Shown piece by piece: positions 1 to 7,048 of a stretch of DNA of 63,826 nt. Below the pieces are notes generated by a model, which saw only the letters and a program-made list of their open reading frames with translations, did not search any database and was not told the DNA's origin. Within the stretch, counting starts at the first letter, position 1. Each line of letters starts with the position of its first letter. This DNA is from Clostridia bacterium (GTDB lineage Bacteria > Bacillota > Clostridia > Oscillospirales > CAG-272), in the NCBI GenBank assembly GCA_017472695.1, contig JAFUOQ010000021.1:1-63826 (forward strand). The letters are read 5' to 3'. Both the position numbers and the translations under genes were made by a program.

Positions 1-36
1 AAGCGTTATGATATGATTGCCCATCTAACCTATAAC

Positions 37-140
37 TTGGCGAAGCCAATCATAACTATGCGAAGCATATCATAACTCATAACTTGCCACAAGGGCAATC
101 ATAACTTAGCGTGAATACTCCGTTAAGAGTATCACGCTAA
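37..140. repeat. Array of four hairpins spaced by ATCATAACT-like links
   Basis: Four short inverted repeats follow one another: TTGGC/GCCAA (37-49), TATGC/GCATA (57-69), TTGCC/GGCAA (84-98) and a long one, TTAGCGTG with ATACTC pairing to GAGTAT and CACGCTAA (106-140). The first three are separated by variants of ATCATAACT. No ORF fits the region. It looks like a dispersed intergenic repeat family; its function is not evident. Confidence 0.6.
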
Positions 141-325
141 AACGTGCCCTTTTGTATATAATAAGGTTGAAAAACTACGTTTTTCTTCATAAAATTCGGC
201 TGTTATTGACGATTTCCGCTCTAACGTACAAAGTACGCCTACGCTTGAAAATCGCCAATTTCTGCTCTTTGTCTCTTCGCCCAATCAAGGTGGCAGATGG
301 CGGAGTAAATAAAAAATAATAAACA
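141..325. other. Intergenic stretch without a recognisable gene
   Basis: No plausible coding region is seen. There is a small CGTAC/GTACG hairpin near 225-237. The 11-mer GTACGCCTACG at 233-243 recurs at 4165-4175 beside another repeat tract, so this is probably decayed or repeat-derived DNA. Confidence 0.4.
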
Positions 326-352
326 AAAGGTGTACTCAAAAAGTACACCTTT
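326..352 (-). terminator. Rho-independent terminator after the pseudouridine synthase gene
   Basis: A perfect 11-bp stem (AAAGGTGTACT / AGTACACCTTT) with a 5-nt loop touches the stop codon of the minus-strand gene. On that strand it is followed by TTTTGTTTATT. Confidence 0.85.
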
Positions 353-1262
353 ATATTTTTTCTAACTTTTCAATTAATTTCTTAAAATTGTCCGGCAGCT
401 CACATTCAAAAGTAACAACTTCCTTTGTCCTCGGGTGAGGGAAAGAGAGAACCTTCGCGTGCAAGATTTGTCCATCAAGGAGCGATGCATTTGCCTTTTC
501 AAATGGAGTTTTGCCACCACCATAAACTGTATCGCCTATAATTGGGTGACCAATATGGCTCATATGGACTCTAATTTGGTGGGTTCTGCCGGTTTCAAGC
601 ACCATTTTTGTGTATGTAAACGACGGGTATTCAGCTATTACCTCATAGTGGGTAATTGCTTCCTTGCCGCCCTTTACAACTGCCATTTTCTTCCTGTCGA
701 TTGGGTGACGGGCAATTGGCGCGTTTATTGTGCCACTATTTTCCTTAAAATGACCTGTAACTATCGCGTGGTAAACTCTTTTAATACCGTGTTCCTTCAA
801 AAGAGAGGAAAGAAAAACATGCGCCTCGTCATTTTTTGCTACAACCAAAAGACCACTTGTATCCTTGTCAATTCGGTGCACAATGCCTGGGCGTATAACA
901 CCATTAATACCGGAAAGAGAGTCCTTGCAATGATAAAGGAGCGCGTTTACAAGAGTTCCACTTTCATTACCATTAGCAGGGTGAACAACCATGCCAGAGG
1001 GCTTGTTGATAACTATAATATCCTCGTCCTCATAAACGATATTTAAAGGAATGTTTTCAGGCTCTACCTCTAACTCCTTTGGCTCTGGCTCGTCAATTAC
1101 AACCTCATCATTTTCGCGCAAGCGATAGTTTTTTGCTTCCGCCTTGCTGTTGACAGTAACGCAGCCCTCGTCAATCAAAATTTGAGCAGAGGAGCGAGTT
1201 ATACCCAAAGCCTCGGCAACGTAAACATCGAGTCGCTTTTTAATATCCTCGGGCAAAATCAT
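351..1262 (-). CDS. RluA/RluD-family 23S rRNA pseudouridine synthase
   Basis: Isomerises uridine to pseudouridine, most likely in 23S rRNA. Residues about 8-65 form an S4 RNA-binding domain. The catalytic domain carries the family motif HRIDKDTSG, with the catalytic Asp at residue 132. The 303-residue length is normal for the RluD group. The ATG overlaps the lspA stop by 4 bp (ATGA), so the two are translationally coupled; lspA-rluD adjacency is common in Bacillota, where the homologue is ylyB. The exact target uridine cannot be read from sequence, so no RluD-specific symbol is assigned. Confidence 0.93.
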   Translation of the reverse strand: MILPEDIKKRLDVYVAEALGITRSSAQILIDEGCVTVNSKAEAKNYRLRENDEVVIDEPEPKELEVEPENIPLNIVYEDEDIIVINKPSGMVVHPANGNESGTLVNALLYHCKDSLSGINGVIRPGIVHRIDKDTSGLLVVAKNDEAHVFLSSLLKEHGIKRVYHAIVTGHFKENSGTINAPIARHPIDRKKMAVVKGGKEAITHYEVIAEYPSFTYTKMVLETGRTHQIRVHMSHIGHPIIGDTVYGGGKTPFEKANASLLDGQILHAKVLSFPHPRTKEVVTFECELPDNFKKLIEKLEKI

Positions 1263-1840
1263 TTTTCACCCTCGCTTGTCATGTCATTGCTTGGCTCTGT
1301 AGGCTTGTTTTCACTTGTCGGATTGCTTGCCTCGGCTGTCTTTTTCTTGTCGTTGCTTTTAGAGGTTATAATATCGTAAAGAAGAGTACAAATAGTTAAA
1401 GCCGCGCCAACGCAAACAAAGGAATCAGCAACGTTGAAAATCGCGTTCCAAATTCCATAGAAGTCAAACATATCAATAACCTCGCCCTTGAAGAGAGCTT
1501 CACCGTAAAAAATACGGTCAATCATATTAGAAAATCCACCGCCAAAGATAAAGGCAAGACCGATTTTCATAGGCAGCTTGTCCTTGGAAAATTTAAATAG
1601 ATAAATACCAATAGCAACAAGCGCAATAGGTGAAATAATCATAAATACCCACCTTTGTCCCTCTTCGTCGAAAAGGCTAAAGGACATACCGGGGTTGGTT
1701 ATATATTTAAGACGGAAAAAGCCCTCAATTATTTCAACAGAGTCGCCTAATTCCATAAGATGCGAGGTCAGTAGCTTTGACACCTGGTCAACAACGATAA
1801 TAAACGCAATTATGGCAATTAGAATAATGTTTATAATCAT
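1259..1840 (-). CDS. lspA: Lipoprotein signal peptidase (signal peptidase II)
   Basis: Membrane aspartyl peptidase that cleaves the signal peptide of lipid-modified prolipoproteins. Four hydrophobic segments lie in residues 1-160. The two catalytic aspartates are visible in SNMIDRI (D108) and FNVADS (D139), and the conserved VVDQVSK and NPGMSFSLF blocks are present. Residues about 161-193 form a hydrophilic Lys/Glu/Ser-rich tail that makes the protein longer than the usual 150-165 residues. GGAG precedes the ATG. Its substrates would include the lipobox proteins of this window, for example those at 8863, 31109, 32946, 59341 and 62310. Confidence 0.96.
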   Translation of the reverse strand: MIINIILIAIIAFIIVVDQVSKLLTSHLMELGDSVEIIEGFFRLKYITNPGMSFSLFDEEGQRWVFMIISPIALVAIGIYLFKFSKDKLPMKIGLAFIFGGGFSNMIDRIFYGEALFKGEVIDMFDFYGIWNAIFNVADSFVCVGAALTICTLLYDIITSKSNDKKKTAEASNPTSENKPTEPSNDMTSEGEK

Positions 1841-1851
1841 TTTTTCTCCTG

Positions 1852-2124
1852 TTACATATAAATTGTTAAAATCGAGCCGACCACATCAAGTAAAATATAA
1901 AATGCTAAAAAAGATAAATCAAGTGGAAAATTCCTTATCCAGCTTATTTTATAAAAAAGATTTCTAATAGGTATTAGTGGTGGCTCGGTAATTGTATGAA
2001 TAAAGCCAAAAAATTTTGTTTCTCTTACAGGTGGTATCCACGAGCAGATAGCGCGCACAAGTAAGAGCATTTTATATGCGGAAATTAAAGAATATAATAT
2101 CCACGCAATGTATTTTATTACCAT
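1852..2124 (-). CDS. YggT/YlmG-family membrane protein
   Basis: A 90-residue integral membrane protein with two hydrophobic segments and the family hallmarks SWIPPVRE and a membrane-proximal PPLIPIRNL segment. YggT/YlmG proteins are linked to cell division or envelope organisation, but the biochemical role is unknown. It sits directly after sepF, as in the ylmE-ylmF-ylmG order of Bacillota. The ylmH and divIVA genes that often follow are absent here; lspA comes next, 11 bp downstream. Confidence 0.9.
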   Translation of the reverse strand: MVIKYIAWILYSLISAYKMLLLVRAICSWIPPVRETKFFGFIHTITEPPLIPIRNLFYKISWIRNFPLDLSFLAFYILLDVVGSILTIYM

Positions 2125-2144
2125 TGTTATCCCTTAAATCACAA

Positions 2145-2537
2145 TTAGATTGTGAAAAATTCCTCATCAGCATCAGAGGTTTCAAAAATTTCGCCGCTGA
2201 CATCAATATTCTTTGGAGCGATAATATATGAGTCGTTAGTTGCTTTTTTAATAGAGAAGCCGAGAGCATATGCAGCACCACTCACAAGGTCAATAACTCG
2301 ACGGTGTAAGCTCCTGTCAATGCTTTCAAGACTTAAAAGCACGGTTCTGCCAGCAACAAGGCAGTCGATAGCGCTTAAGGATTGCTCAAAGGTCTTTGGC
2401 TTGCAGATTTTAAATTCTGTACGGCTTTCAAACGAAGCCTCCGCCTCTAGCTCTGGCTCCTTGTTTTCTTCAAGCTCTGCTTCGTCTTCCTCGAAAACGT
2501 CAAATTTTTTCTTTTTAAATATATCAAATATTCCCAT
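2145..2537 (-). CDS. sepF: Cell division protein SepF
   Basis: Cytoplasmic protein that anchors and bundles FtsZ filaments at the division site. The short N-terminal amphipathic segment (MGIFDIFKKKK) matches the membrane-binding helix. It is followed by an acidic linker (about 12-38) and the globular SepF domain (about 40-125, with ICKPKTFEQS and RRVIDLVSGAAYAL). The length of 130 residues is normal. It starts 2 bp after the stop of the miaA-yggS gene, which suggests translational coupling. Confidence 0.95.
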   Translation of the reverse strand: MGIFDIFKKKKFDVFEEDEAELEENKEPELEAEASFESRTEFKICKPKTFEQSLSAIDCLVAGRTVLLSLESIDRSLHRRVIDLVSGAAYALGFSIKKATNDSYIIAPKNIDVSGEIFETSDADEEFFTI

Positions 2538-2539
2538 AA

Positions 2540-4138
2540 TTATTTCCTTTCTCCAAAAATTTTACTTCCAACTCTGACAATGGTAGCCCCTGCCATAATT
2601 GCATATTCATAGCTTTCGCTCATTCCCATTGATAAAATTGCATCGTCAACGCCTCCAAAAAGCTTGTCAAAAAGCTCTTTGGTTTCAGAAAAATACTTTA
2701 AATATTCTTCACCCGACTGGCATTTTGGTGCCATTGTCATAAGTCCGCGCACGCGCACATTTTCAAGCCTTGATACCTCACCCAAAAACTCGGAAACGCT
2801 CTCGGGCATAATTCCACCCTTGTTTTCCTCGCGCCCGCTATTTACCTCAATCAAAACATCCATTGTCTTGTTTATTTTCTTGGCACGCTTGTCAATTTCC
2901 TCGGCAAGCGCATACGAGTCGAGAGAATGGATAAGTGATACCTTATCAATAATGTATTTTACCTTGTTTTTTTGCAAGGTGCCGATAAAATGAAGCTCTG
3001 CGCTCTTATCATAGCTATCATATTTTTCAAGCAGCTCATTGACCCTGTTTTCACCAATTATTTTTACCCCTTGCGAGATAAGATAATTTATGTCAGTAGC
3101 GCATTGCATTTTAGTCGCAGCAAGCAAGGAAACTCGTCCGTCCTTGTCGAGCTCCTTGATTTTTGACGATACCTTTTCGTAATTGTTTTTTATTTCTTCA
3201 AATCTTTCGTTCACTTTATTTTTGCCCTCGATAATATCACAAGCATAGCTGAATGCATCGCACTCATCAATATAAATTTTATGGTAGCTCCCGTGTCTTG
3301 AGAACCAGGTGAGCTGACGCTTTGCATAATGCCTTGTTGCTTTTTTTAATTCGTCAACACAAGAGGAAAGAGAAGCCTTGCCCTCAAAATAAGGAATAAA
3401 CTCCTTGTAGCCGATAGCACCAAATGAGGTAAATTCCTCTTTTAATAAGCCTCTATCGAACAAGCTCCTTGCCTCGTCTAAAAGCCCCTCGTTCAGCATA
3501 ATGTCAACGCGATTTTCTATTCTTTTATAGAGAAGCTCGCGGTCCTTGGCGCACAAAAAGAAAACGCAGGAATCATAAGGAGGCGTCAATTTTTTAGACT
3601 CCTTATCAAGCTCACTCTTGGTTTTTCCGCTAGCCTTGTATATTTCAAGCGCACGGATAACTCTTTTTACATTGTTTGGGTGAATTGCCTCGGCACTTTC
3701 AGGGTCAATTTGCGCTAGCATTTTGTGTATGCCCTCGGCACCGATTTGCTCTGCTAAATTTTCAAGATGAGCGCGATACTCCTCGTCCTTTGTAACCTCG
3801 GCAAATGAAGGAATCTCCAAAACACTGTCAAGATAAAGACCGGTGCCACCACAAAAAATAGGAGTCTTACCTCTTTTTATTATACCATCTATTATGCTTT
3901 TTGCAAGAGCTTGATAGTCAGCACATGAAAAATTTTCATCTGGCTCTTTTATATCAATCAAATGGTGGGGAACAGAGTTAAGCTCTTCCCTTGTTGGCTT
4001 TGCGGTTCCTATATCCATTCCCTTGTAAATCTGCATAGAATCACAGGAGATAATCTCGCCATTATATTTTTTTGCAAGCTCAATAGCTAAAGCGGTTTTG
4101 CCAACTGCTGTTGGTCCAACTATTGCAAAAACTCTCAT
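2540..4138 (-). CDS. miaA: Fused tRNA dimethylallyltransferase (MiaA) and PLP-homeostasis protein (YggS/YlmE)
   Basis: One 532-residue ORF joins two complete enzymes. Residues 1 to about 308 are MiaA, which adds dimethylallyl to A37 of tRNAs: Walker-type GPTAVGKT (6-13), SCDSMQIYKGMDIGTAKP and the FGAIGYKE core. Residues 309-532 are a full YggS/PLPBP domain with the PLP lysine in LLAATK (K343) and the C-terminal GATIVRVGSKIFG. The start is the ATG at 4138, preceded by AAAGGAGA; an upstream in-frame start lacks a ribosome site. A GTG codon at 3214, exactly where a free YggS would begin, could serve as an internal start, so separate products are possible. YggS next to SepF is the usual ylmE-ylmF order. 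Confidence 0.92.
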   Translation of the reverse strand: MRVFAIVGPTAVGKTALAIELAKKYNGEIISCDSMQIYKGMDIGTAKPTREELNSVPHHLIDIKEPDENFSCADYQALAKSIIDGIIKRGKTPIFCGGTGLYLDSVLEIPSFAEVTKDEEYRAHLENLAEQIGAEGIHKMLAQIDPESAEAIHPNNVKRVIRALEIYKASGKTKSELDKESKKLTPPYDSCVFFLCAKDRELLYKRIENRVDIMLNEGLLDEARSLFDRGLLKEEFTSFGAIGYKEFIPYFEGKASLSSCVDELKKATRHYAKRQLTWFSRHGSYHKIYIDECDAFSYACDIIEGKNKVNERFEEIKNNYEKVSSKIKELDKDGRVSLLAATKMQCATDINYLISQGVKIIGENRVNELLEKYDSYDKSAELHFIGTLQKNKVKYIIDKVSLIHSLDSYALAEEIDKRAKKINKTMDVLIEVNSGREENKGGIMPESVSEFLGEVSRLENVRVRGLMTMAPKCQSGEEYLKYFSETKELFDKLFGGVDDAILSMGMSESYEYAIMAGATIVRVGSKIFGERK

Positions 4139-4164
4139 GGTTATCTCCTTTCTTTGGACAGTAT

Positions 4165-4262
4165 GTACGCCTACGACTCCTTGCACTCGCTTGTATGAAT
4201 ACCACTAGCGATGAACACCTCATCCGTCAACCTTGTTGACACCTTCTCCCACTGGAGAAGGC
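4165..4262. repeat. Dispersed two-hairpin element and neighbouring repeat tract
   Basis: Positions 4216-4262 hold a copy of the two-hairpin family seen near 37200 and 47030: GTCAACctTGTTGAC beside CTTCTCCcactGGAGAAG. The adjoining GTACGCCTACG (4165-4175) also occurs at 233-243. The element lies between queA and miaA-yggS, and no gene is present in this 209-bp gap. Confidence 0.65.
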
Positions 4263-4347
4263 TTGCTTTCAAGTATCATTGATGTCCCTATAAATAATAA
4301 ACAAACTAAGACGAAAAAGTAAAGCTTCACATAGGCAAATAGACAGC

Positions 4348-5430
4348 CTACTCTATTAGCATCGCGTCGCCGAATGAGAAAAACCTGTATTTTTCTTCAA
4401 CTGCGATTTTGTATGCCTCCATTATCTTATCTCTTCCACGGAGAGCAGAAACAAGCATAAGCAGAGTGCTTTCAGGTAGGTGGAAATTGGTAATTAAAGT
4501 GTCAACCGCCTTGAATTTATAGCCTGGGTAAATAAAAATACCGGTGTTATCACTTGTTGGCATAATTTTGCCATTTTCATCGCTTGCACTTTCAAGCGTA
4601 CGGCAGGATGTAGTTCCAACAGCAACAATTCTGCCACCCTTCGCCTTGCGCTCGTTTATTGTTTTTGCACTTTCTTCACTTACTAAAATGTATTCGGAGT
4701 GCATAATATGGTCAGTAATATTTTCAGCCTTAACGGGTCTGAAGGTTCCAAGCCCTACATGGAGCATAACAGGGACAATTGCAACGCCCTTGGCTTTGAT
4801 TTTTTCAAGAAGCTCGGGGGTGAAGTGAAGACCTGCAGTAGGCGCGGCGGCACTGCCGTTTTCCCTTGCGTATACAGTTTGATAGCGCTCGTTGTCTGTT
4901 AGCTTTTCTGTAATATAAGGTGGCAAGGGCATAGAGCCGATTTTTTCAAGCACCTCGAAAATAGTTGAAAATTGACTTTGGTCATACTCAAATTTAACTA
5001 TTCTGTTTCCGTCCTCAACGGTGTCAATAACAGTTGCCGTAAGAGTGGCATCATACTTGATTTTTCCACCGATTTTAATTTTCTTGGCAGGACGCAAAAG
5101 CACCTCCCACTCGTTGTTTTTTATCTGCTTTAAAAGTAGAGTTTCAATTTTAGATGGGGCAGATACATAGTTGCCCACGTCTCTTACCTTTTCACCATAA
5201 ATTCTGGCAGGGATAACGCGAGAGTCATTAATAACCAATGTATCATCCGGCTTTAAATAGTCGATTATGTCATAAAAATGCTTGTGCTCAATGTCACCAT
5301 TTTTCTTGATTACCAAAAGACGCGAGGAGTCACGAGGAGTTGCTGGAGTTTGAGCAATCAGCTCATTTGGTAAATCATAATAAAAATCGCTTGTTTTTAG
5401 CGAGGTGTTTGGTAGGTCGTTTTTTATCAT
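4348..5430 (-). CDS. queA: S-adenosylmethionine:tRNA ribosyltransferase-isomerase
   Basis: Transfers and isomerises the ribose of SAM onto preQ1-tRNA to give epoxyqueuosine at the wobble position. The 360-residue protein shows the family blocks [42 protein letters not shown] and [15 protein letters not shown]. The ATG at 5430 is chosen because GGGAG lies 8 nt upstream; a GTG three codons earlier would overlap that ribosome site. A consensus promoter lies at 5481-5509. It heads the minus-strand housekeeping block. Confidence 0.96.
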   Translation of the reverse strand: MIKNDLPNTSLKTSDFYYDLPNELIAQTPATPRDSSRLLVIKKNGDIEHKHFYDIIDYLKPDDTLVINDSRVIPARIYGEKVRDVGNYVSAPSKIETLLLKQIKNNEWEVLLRPAKKIKIGGKIKYDATLTATVIDTVEDGNRIVKFEYDQSQFSTIFEVLEKIGSMPLPPYITEKLTDNERYQTVYARENGSAAAPTAGLHFTPELLEKIKAKGVAIVPVMLHVGLGTFRPVKAENITDHIMHSEYILVSEESAKTINERKAKGGRIVAVGTTSCRTLESASDENGKIMPTSDNTGIFIYPGYKFKAVDTLITNFHLPESTLLMLVSALRGRDKIMEAYKIAVEEKYRFFSFGDAMLIE

Positions 5431-5480
5431 AATCTTCACTCCCGGTGTGGCGTAATCTAAAAAATATCATAATTATATAT

Positions 5481-5509
5481 ATTATAAAGCATTTATTTTG
5501 CTTTTTCAA
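5481..5509 (-). promoter_or_regulatory. Sigma-A promoter of queA
   Basis: Read on the minus strand: -35 TTGAAA (5504-5509), 17-bp spacer, -10 TATAAT (5481-5486). The spacer contains the inverted repeat AAGCA/TGCTT. Confidence 0.75.
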
Positions 5510-5530
5510 CAGTTTTGAAAGGATTTTGTT

Positions 5531-6436
5531 ATGTGTAATAAAGAAAAACCATTTTCGGGTAGTGCTTGTGCAATTGTTACACCGTTTAAAAACGGCGAAA
5601 TAGACTATGGCGCTTTTGCGCACCTTATTGATTTTCAAATAGAGGAGGGGACGGATGCAATAGTAGTACTCGGCACAACAGGAGAGGCACCGACTATTTC
5701 CGAGGGGGAAAGAGAAGAAATAGTTGAATTTGCAAAAAACAAAATAAAAGGGCGTGTGCCACTCATTGTCGGAACAGGAACAAACTCAACAGAAACCACC
5801 ATAAGATATTCAAAAAACGCACACTCCCTCGGGGCAAATGCAATTTTGTGTGTGACCCCATACTATAATAAGCCTACAGAAAACGGACTAATTTCTCATT
5901 ATGAAAAAATAGCCAGTGAGGTTGATTTGCCTATAATTTTATATAATGTTCCCTCACGCACAGGAGTAGGGATTTCTTTAAATGTTCTAAACGCTTTGCG
6001 AGAAATTCCCAACATCGTAGGAATAAAGGAGGCAAGCGGAAGCATATCGTTTTTAGAGGAGGCAATTCTGCGTTTTGGCGAAAATTACTATTTCTATACA
6101 GGAAATGATGATTTAACTCTTGCCTCTCTTGCCTTGGGAGCAGAGGGCGTAATTTCAGTAGCTGCAAACTTGGTACCAAGAAAAATGCATGACCTTTGCG
6201 CTGACTTTTGGAGAGGCGAAATTAAAAAAAGCAGAGAGCTTCAGCTATATTTGACACCACTAATTAAGGAGCTGTTTCTAGAAACCAATCCAATTCCTGT
6301 AAAAACGGCTCTTTCTCTCGCTGGATTTATTAAAGATGAGTTCAGACTCCCCATGTGCAAATCGAAAAGAAAAGAGGAAATAAAAAATATTTTAGTTCAA
6401 ATGGAAATAAATAAAAATATTGACAAAAACATATAA
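5531..6436 (+). CDS. dapA: 4-hydroxy-tetrahydrodipicolinate synthase
   Basis: Condenses pyruvate with aspartate semialdehyde, the first committed step to lysine and diaminopimelate. A TIM-barrel class I aldolase fold is indicated by GTTGEAP (48-54), YNVPSRTG (Tyr138, Arg143) and the Schiff-base lysine in GIKEASG (K166). The 301 residues are typical. AAAGGA precedes the ATG. The gene is divergent from queA across 100 bp; no lysine riboswitch fits in that gap. Other pyruvate aldolases share the fold, but the GTTGE plus Tyr/Arg set favours DapA. Confidence 0.93.
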   Translation: MCNKEKPFSGSACAIVTPFKNGEIDYGAFAHLIDFQIEEGTDAIVVLGTTGEAPTISEGEREEIVEFAKNKIKGRVPLIVGTGTNSTETTIRYSKNAHSLGANAILCVTPYYNKPTENGLISHYEKIASEVDLPIILYNVPSRTGVGISLNVLNALREIPNIVGIKEASGSISFLEEAILRFGENYYFYTGNDDLTLASLALGAEGVISVAANLVPRKMHDLCADFWRGEIKKSRELQLYLTPLIKELFLETNPIPVKTALSLAGFIKDEFRLPMCKSKRKEEIKNILVQMEINKNIDKNI

Positions 6437-6448
6437 TTGTGCTAATAT
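6420..6448 (+). promoter_or_regulatory. Sigma-A promoter overlapping the end of dapA
   Basis: TTGACA (6420-6425), 17-bp spacer, TAATAT (6443-6448). The -35 lies inside the last dapA codons and the promoter drives the zinc-ribbon membrane gene. Confidence 0.75.
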
Positions 6449-6484
6449 TAAATTAAAGTAAATATTTGAAAGGAGAATTTGAAA

Positions 6485-6946
6485 ATGATTTGTCCAACAT
6501 GTGGAAAAGAAATTGAAGACGGCGCTTTGGTATGTGAATACTGCAATCAAGAATTTACATACGAAGAAGAGGCTGTTGAAGATGCAGCAAAGGTTGAAGT
6601 TGTTGAAGACGATGCAGTAGTAGCAAACCAGCCTTCAAAGGTTTTGGCTATCATTGCTCTTGTTTGTGGTATTCTTTCACTTGCAGGTAACATTATCGGC
6701 CTTGGAATTCTATCACCAGTATTCGCTATCGCTTCAATCGTTCTCGCGGTTGTTTATATGAAGAAGGGCGGAGTTGACGGTAAAAAAATGGCAAAGATCG
6801 GTATGATCTTGGGTATCGTTGGTCTTGTTCTCTTCGTTATCGTCTTTGTTGTTTCTCTAGTTGTAGGCATTGGCTTGGTTATCTTTGCAACAGCAACAGG
6901 CGCGCTCGAAGACATCCTTTGGGAAGTTTTCGGAATCAGAATGTAA
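6485..6946 (+). CDS. Zinc-ribbon membrane protein with DUF4190-like C-terminus
   Basis: A 153-residue protein. Residues 1-24 form a zinc ribbon with CPTC and CEYC (Cys3, 6, 17, 20), followed by an acidic linker and then glycine-rich hydrophobic segments (about 55-90 and 105-140) in the style of DUF4190 (VLAIIALVCGILSLAGN, KIGMILGIVGLVLF). The ATG at 6485 has AGGAG 9 nt upstream. It is flanked by its own promoter and terminator, so it is monocistronic. Function is unknown. The gene at 14359 carries a similar membrane part without the zinc ribbon. Confidence 0.85.
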   Translation: MICPTCGKEIEDGALVCEYCNQEFTYEEEAVEDAAKVEVVEDDAVVANQPSKVLAIIALVCGILSLAGNIIGLGILSPVFAIASIVLAVVYMKKGGVDGKKMAKIGMILGIVGLVLFVIVFVVSLVVGIGLVIFATATGALEDILWEVFGIRM

Positions 6947-6955
6947 AAAGCAGAA

Positions 6956-6981
6956 AAACAGACCCTCGGGTCTGTTTTTTA
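6956..6981 (+). terminator. Rho-independent terminator
   Basis: CAGACC / GGTCTG stem with a 4-nt loop, then TTTTTT, directly after the zinc-ribbon gene. Confidence 0.85.
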
Positions 6982-7010
6982 TGCTAATGACACAAATCTA
7001 AAGTAAAACA

Positions 7011-7040
7011 AAAGAGTGACTCTTGCGAGCCACTCTTTTT
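7011..7040 (-). terminator. Terminator of the 7049-8863 lipoprotein gene
   Basis: AAAGAGTG / CACTCTTT inverted repeat beside the stop codon of the minus-strand lipoprotein gene. It has U-rich runs on both sides and could act in either direction. Confidence 0.7.
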
Positions 7041-7048
7041 TAGTTGAA

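Noticed and set aside
1-140. CRISPR-like array
   Set aside because: Spacers are not of uniform length and the units are self-complementary hairpins; no cas genes are present.
435-1046. 203-codon plus-strand open frame
   Set aside because: Antisense to the pseudouridine synthase, with a composition unlike real proteins; the opposite strand has clear motifs.
3181-3240. Assembly error joining miaA and yggS
   Set aside because: Not supported by the sequence itself: frame and domain ends fit without a gap. It cannot be fully excluded without reads, so it is listed as a test in the findings.
5440-5530. Lysine or preQ1 riboswitch between dapA and queA
   Set aside because: The gap is too short for a lysine riboswitch and no preQ1 aptamer core is seen; the sequence is explained by a promoter.
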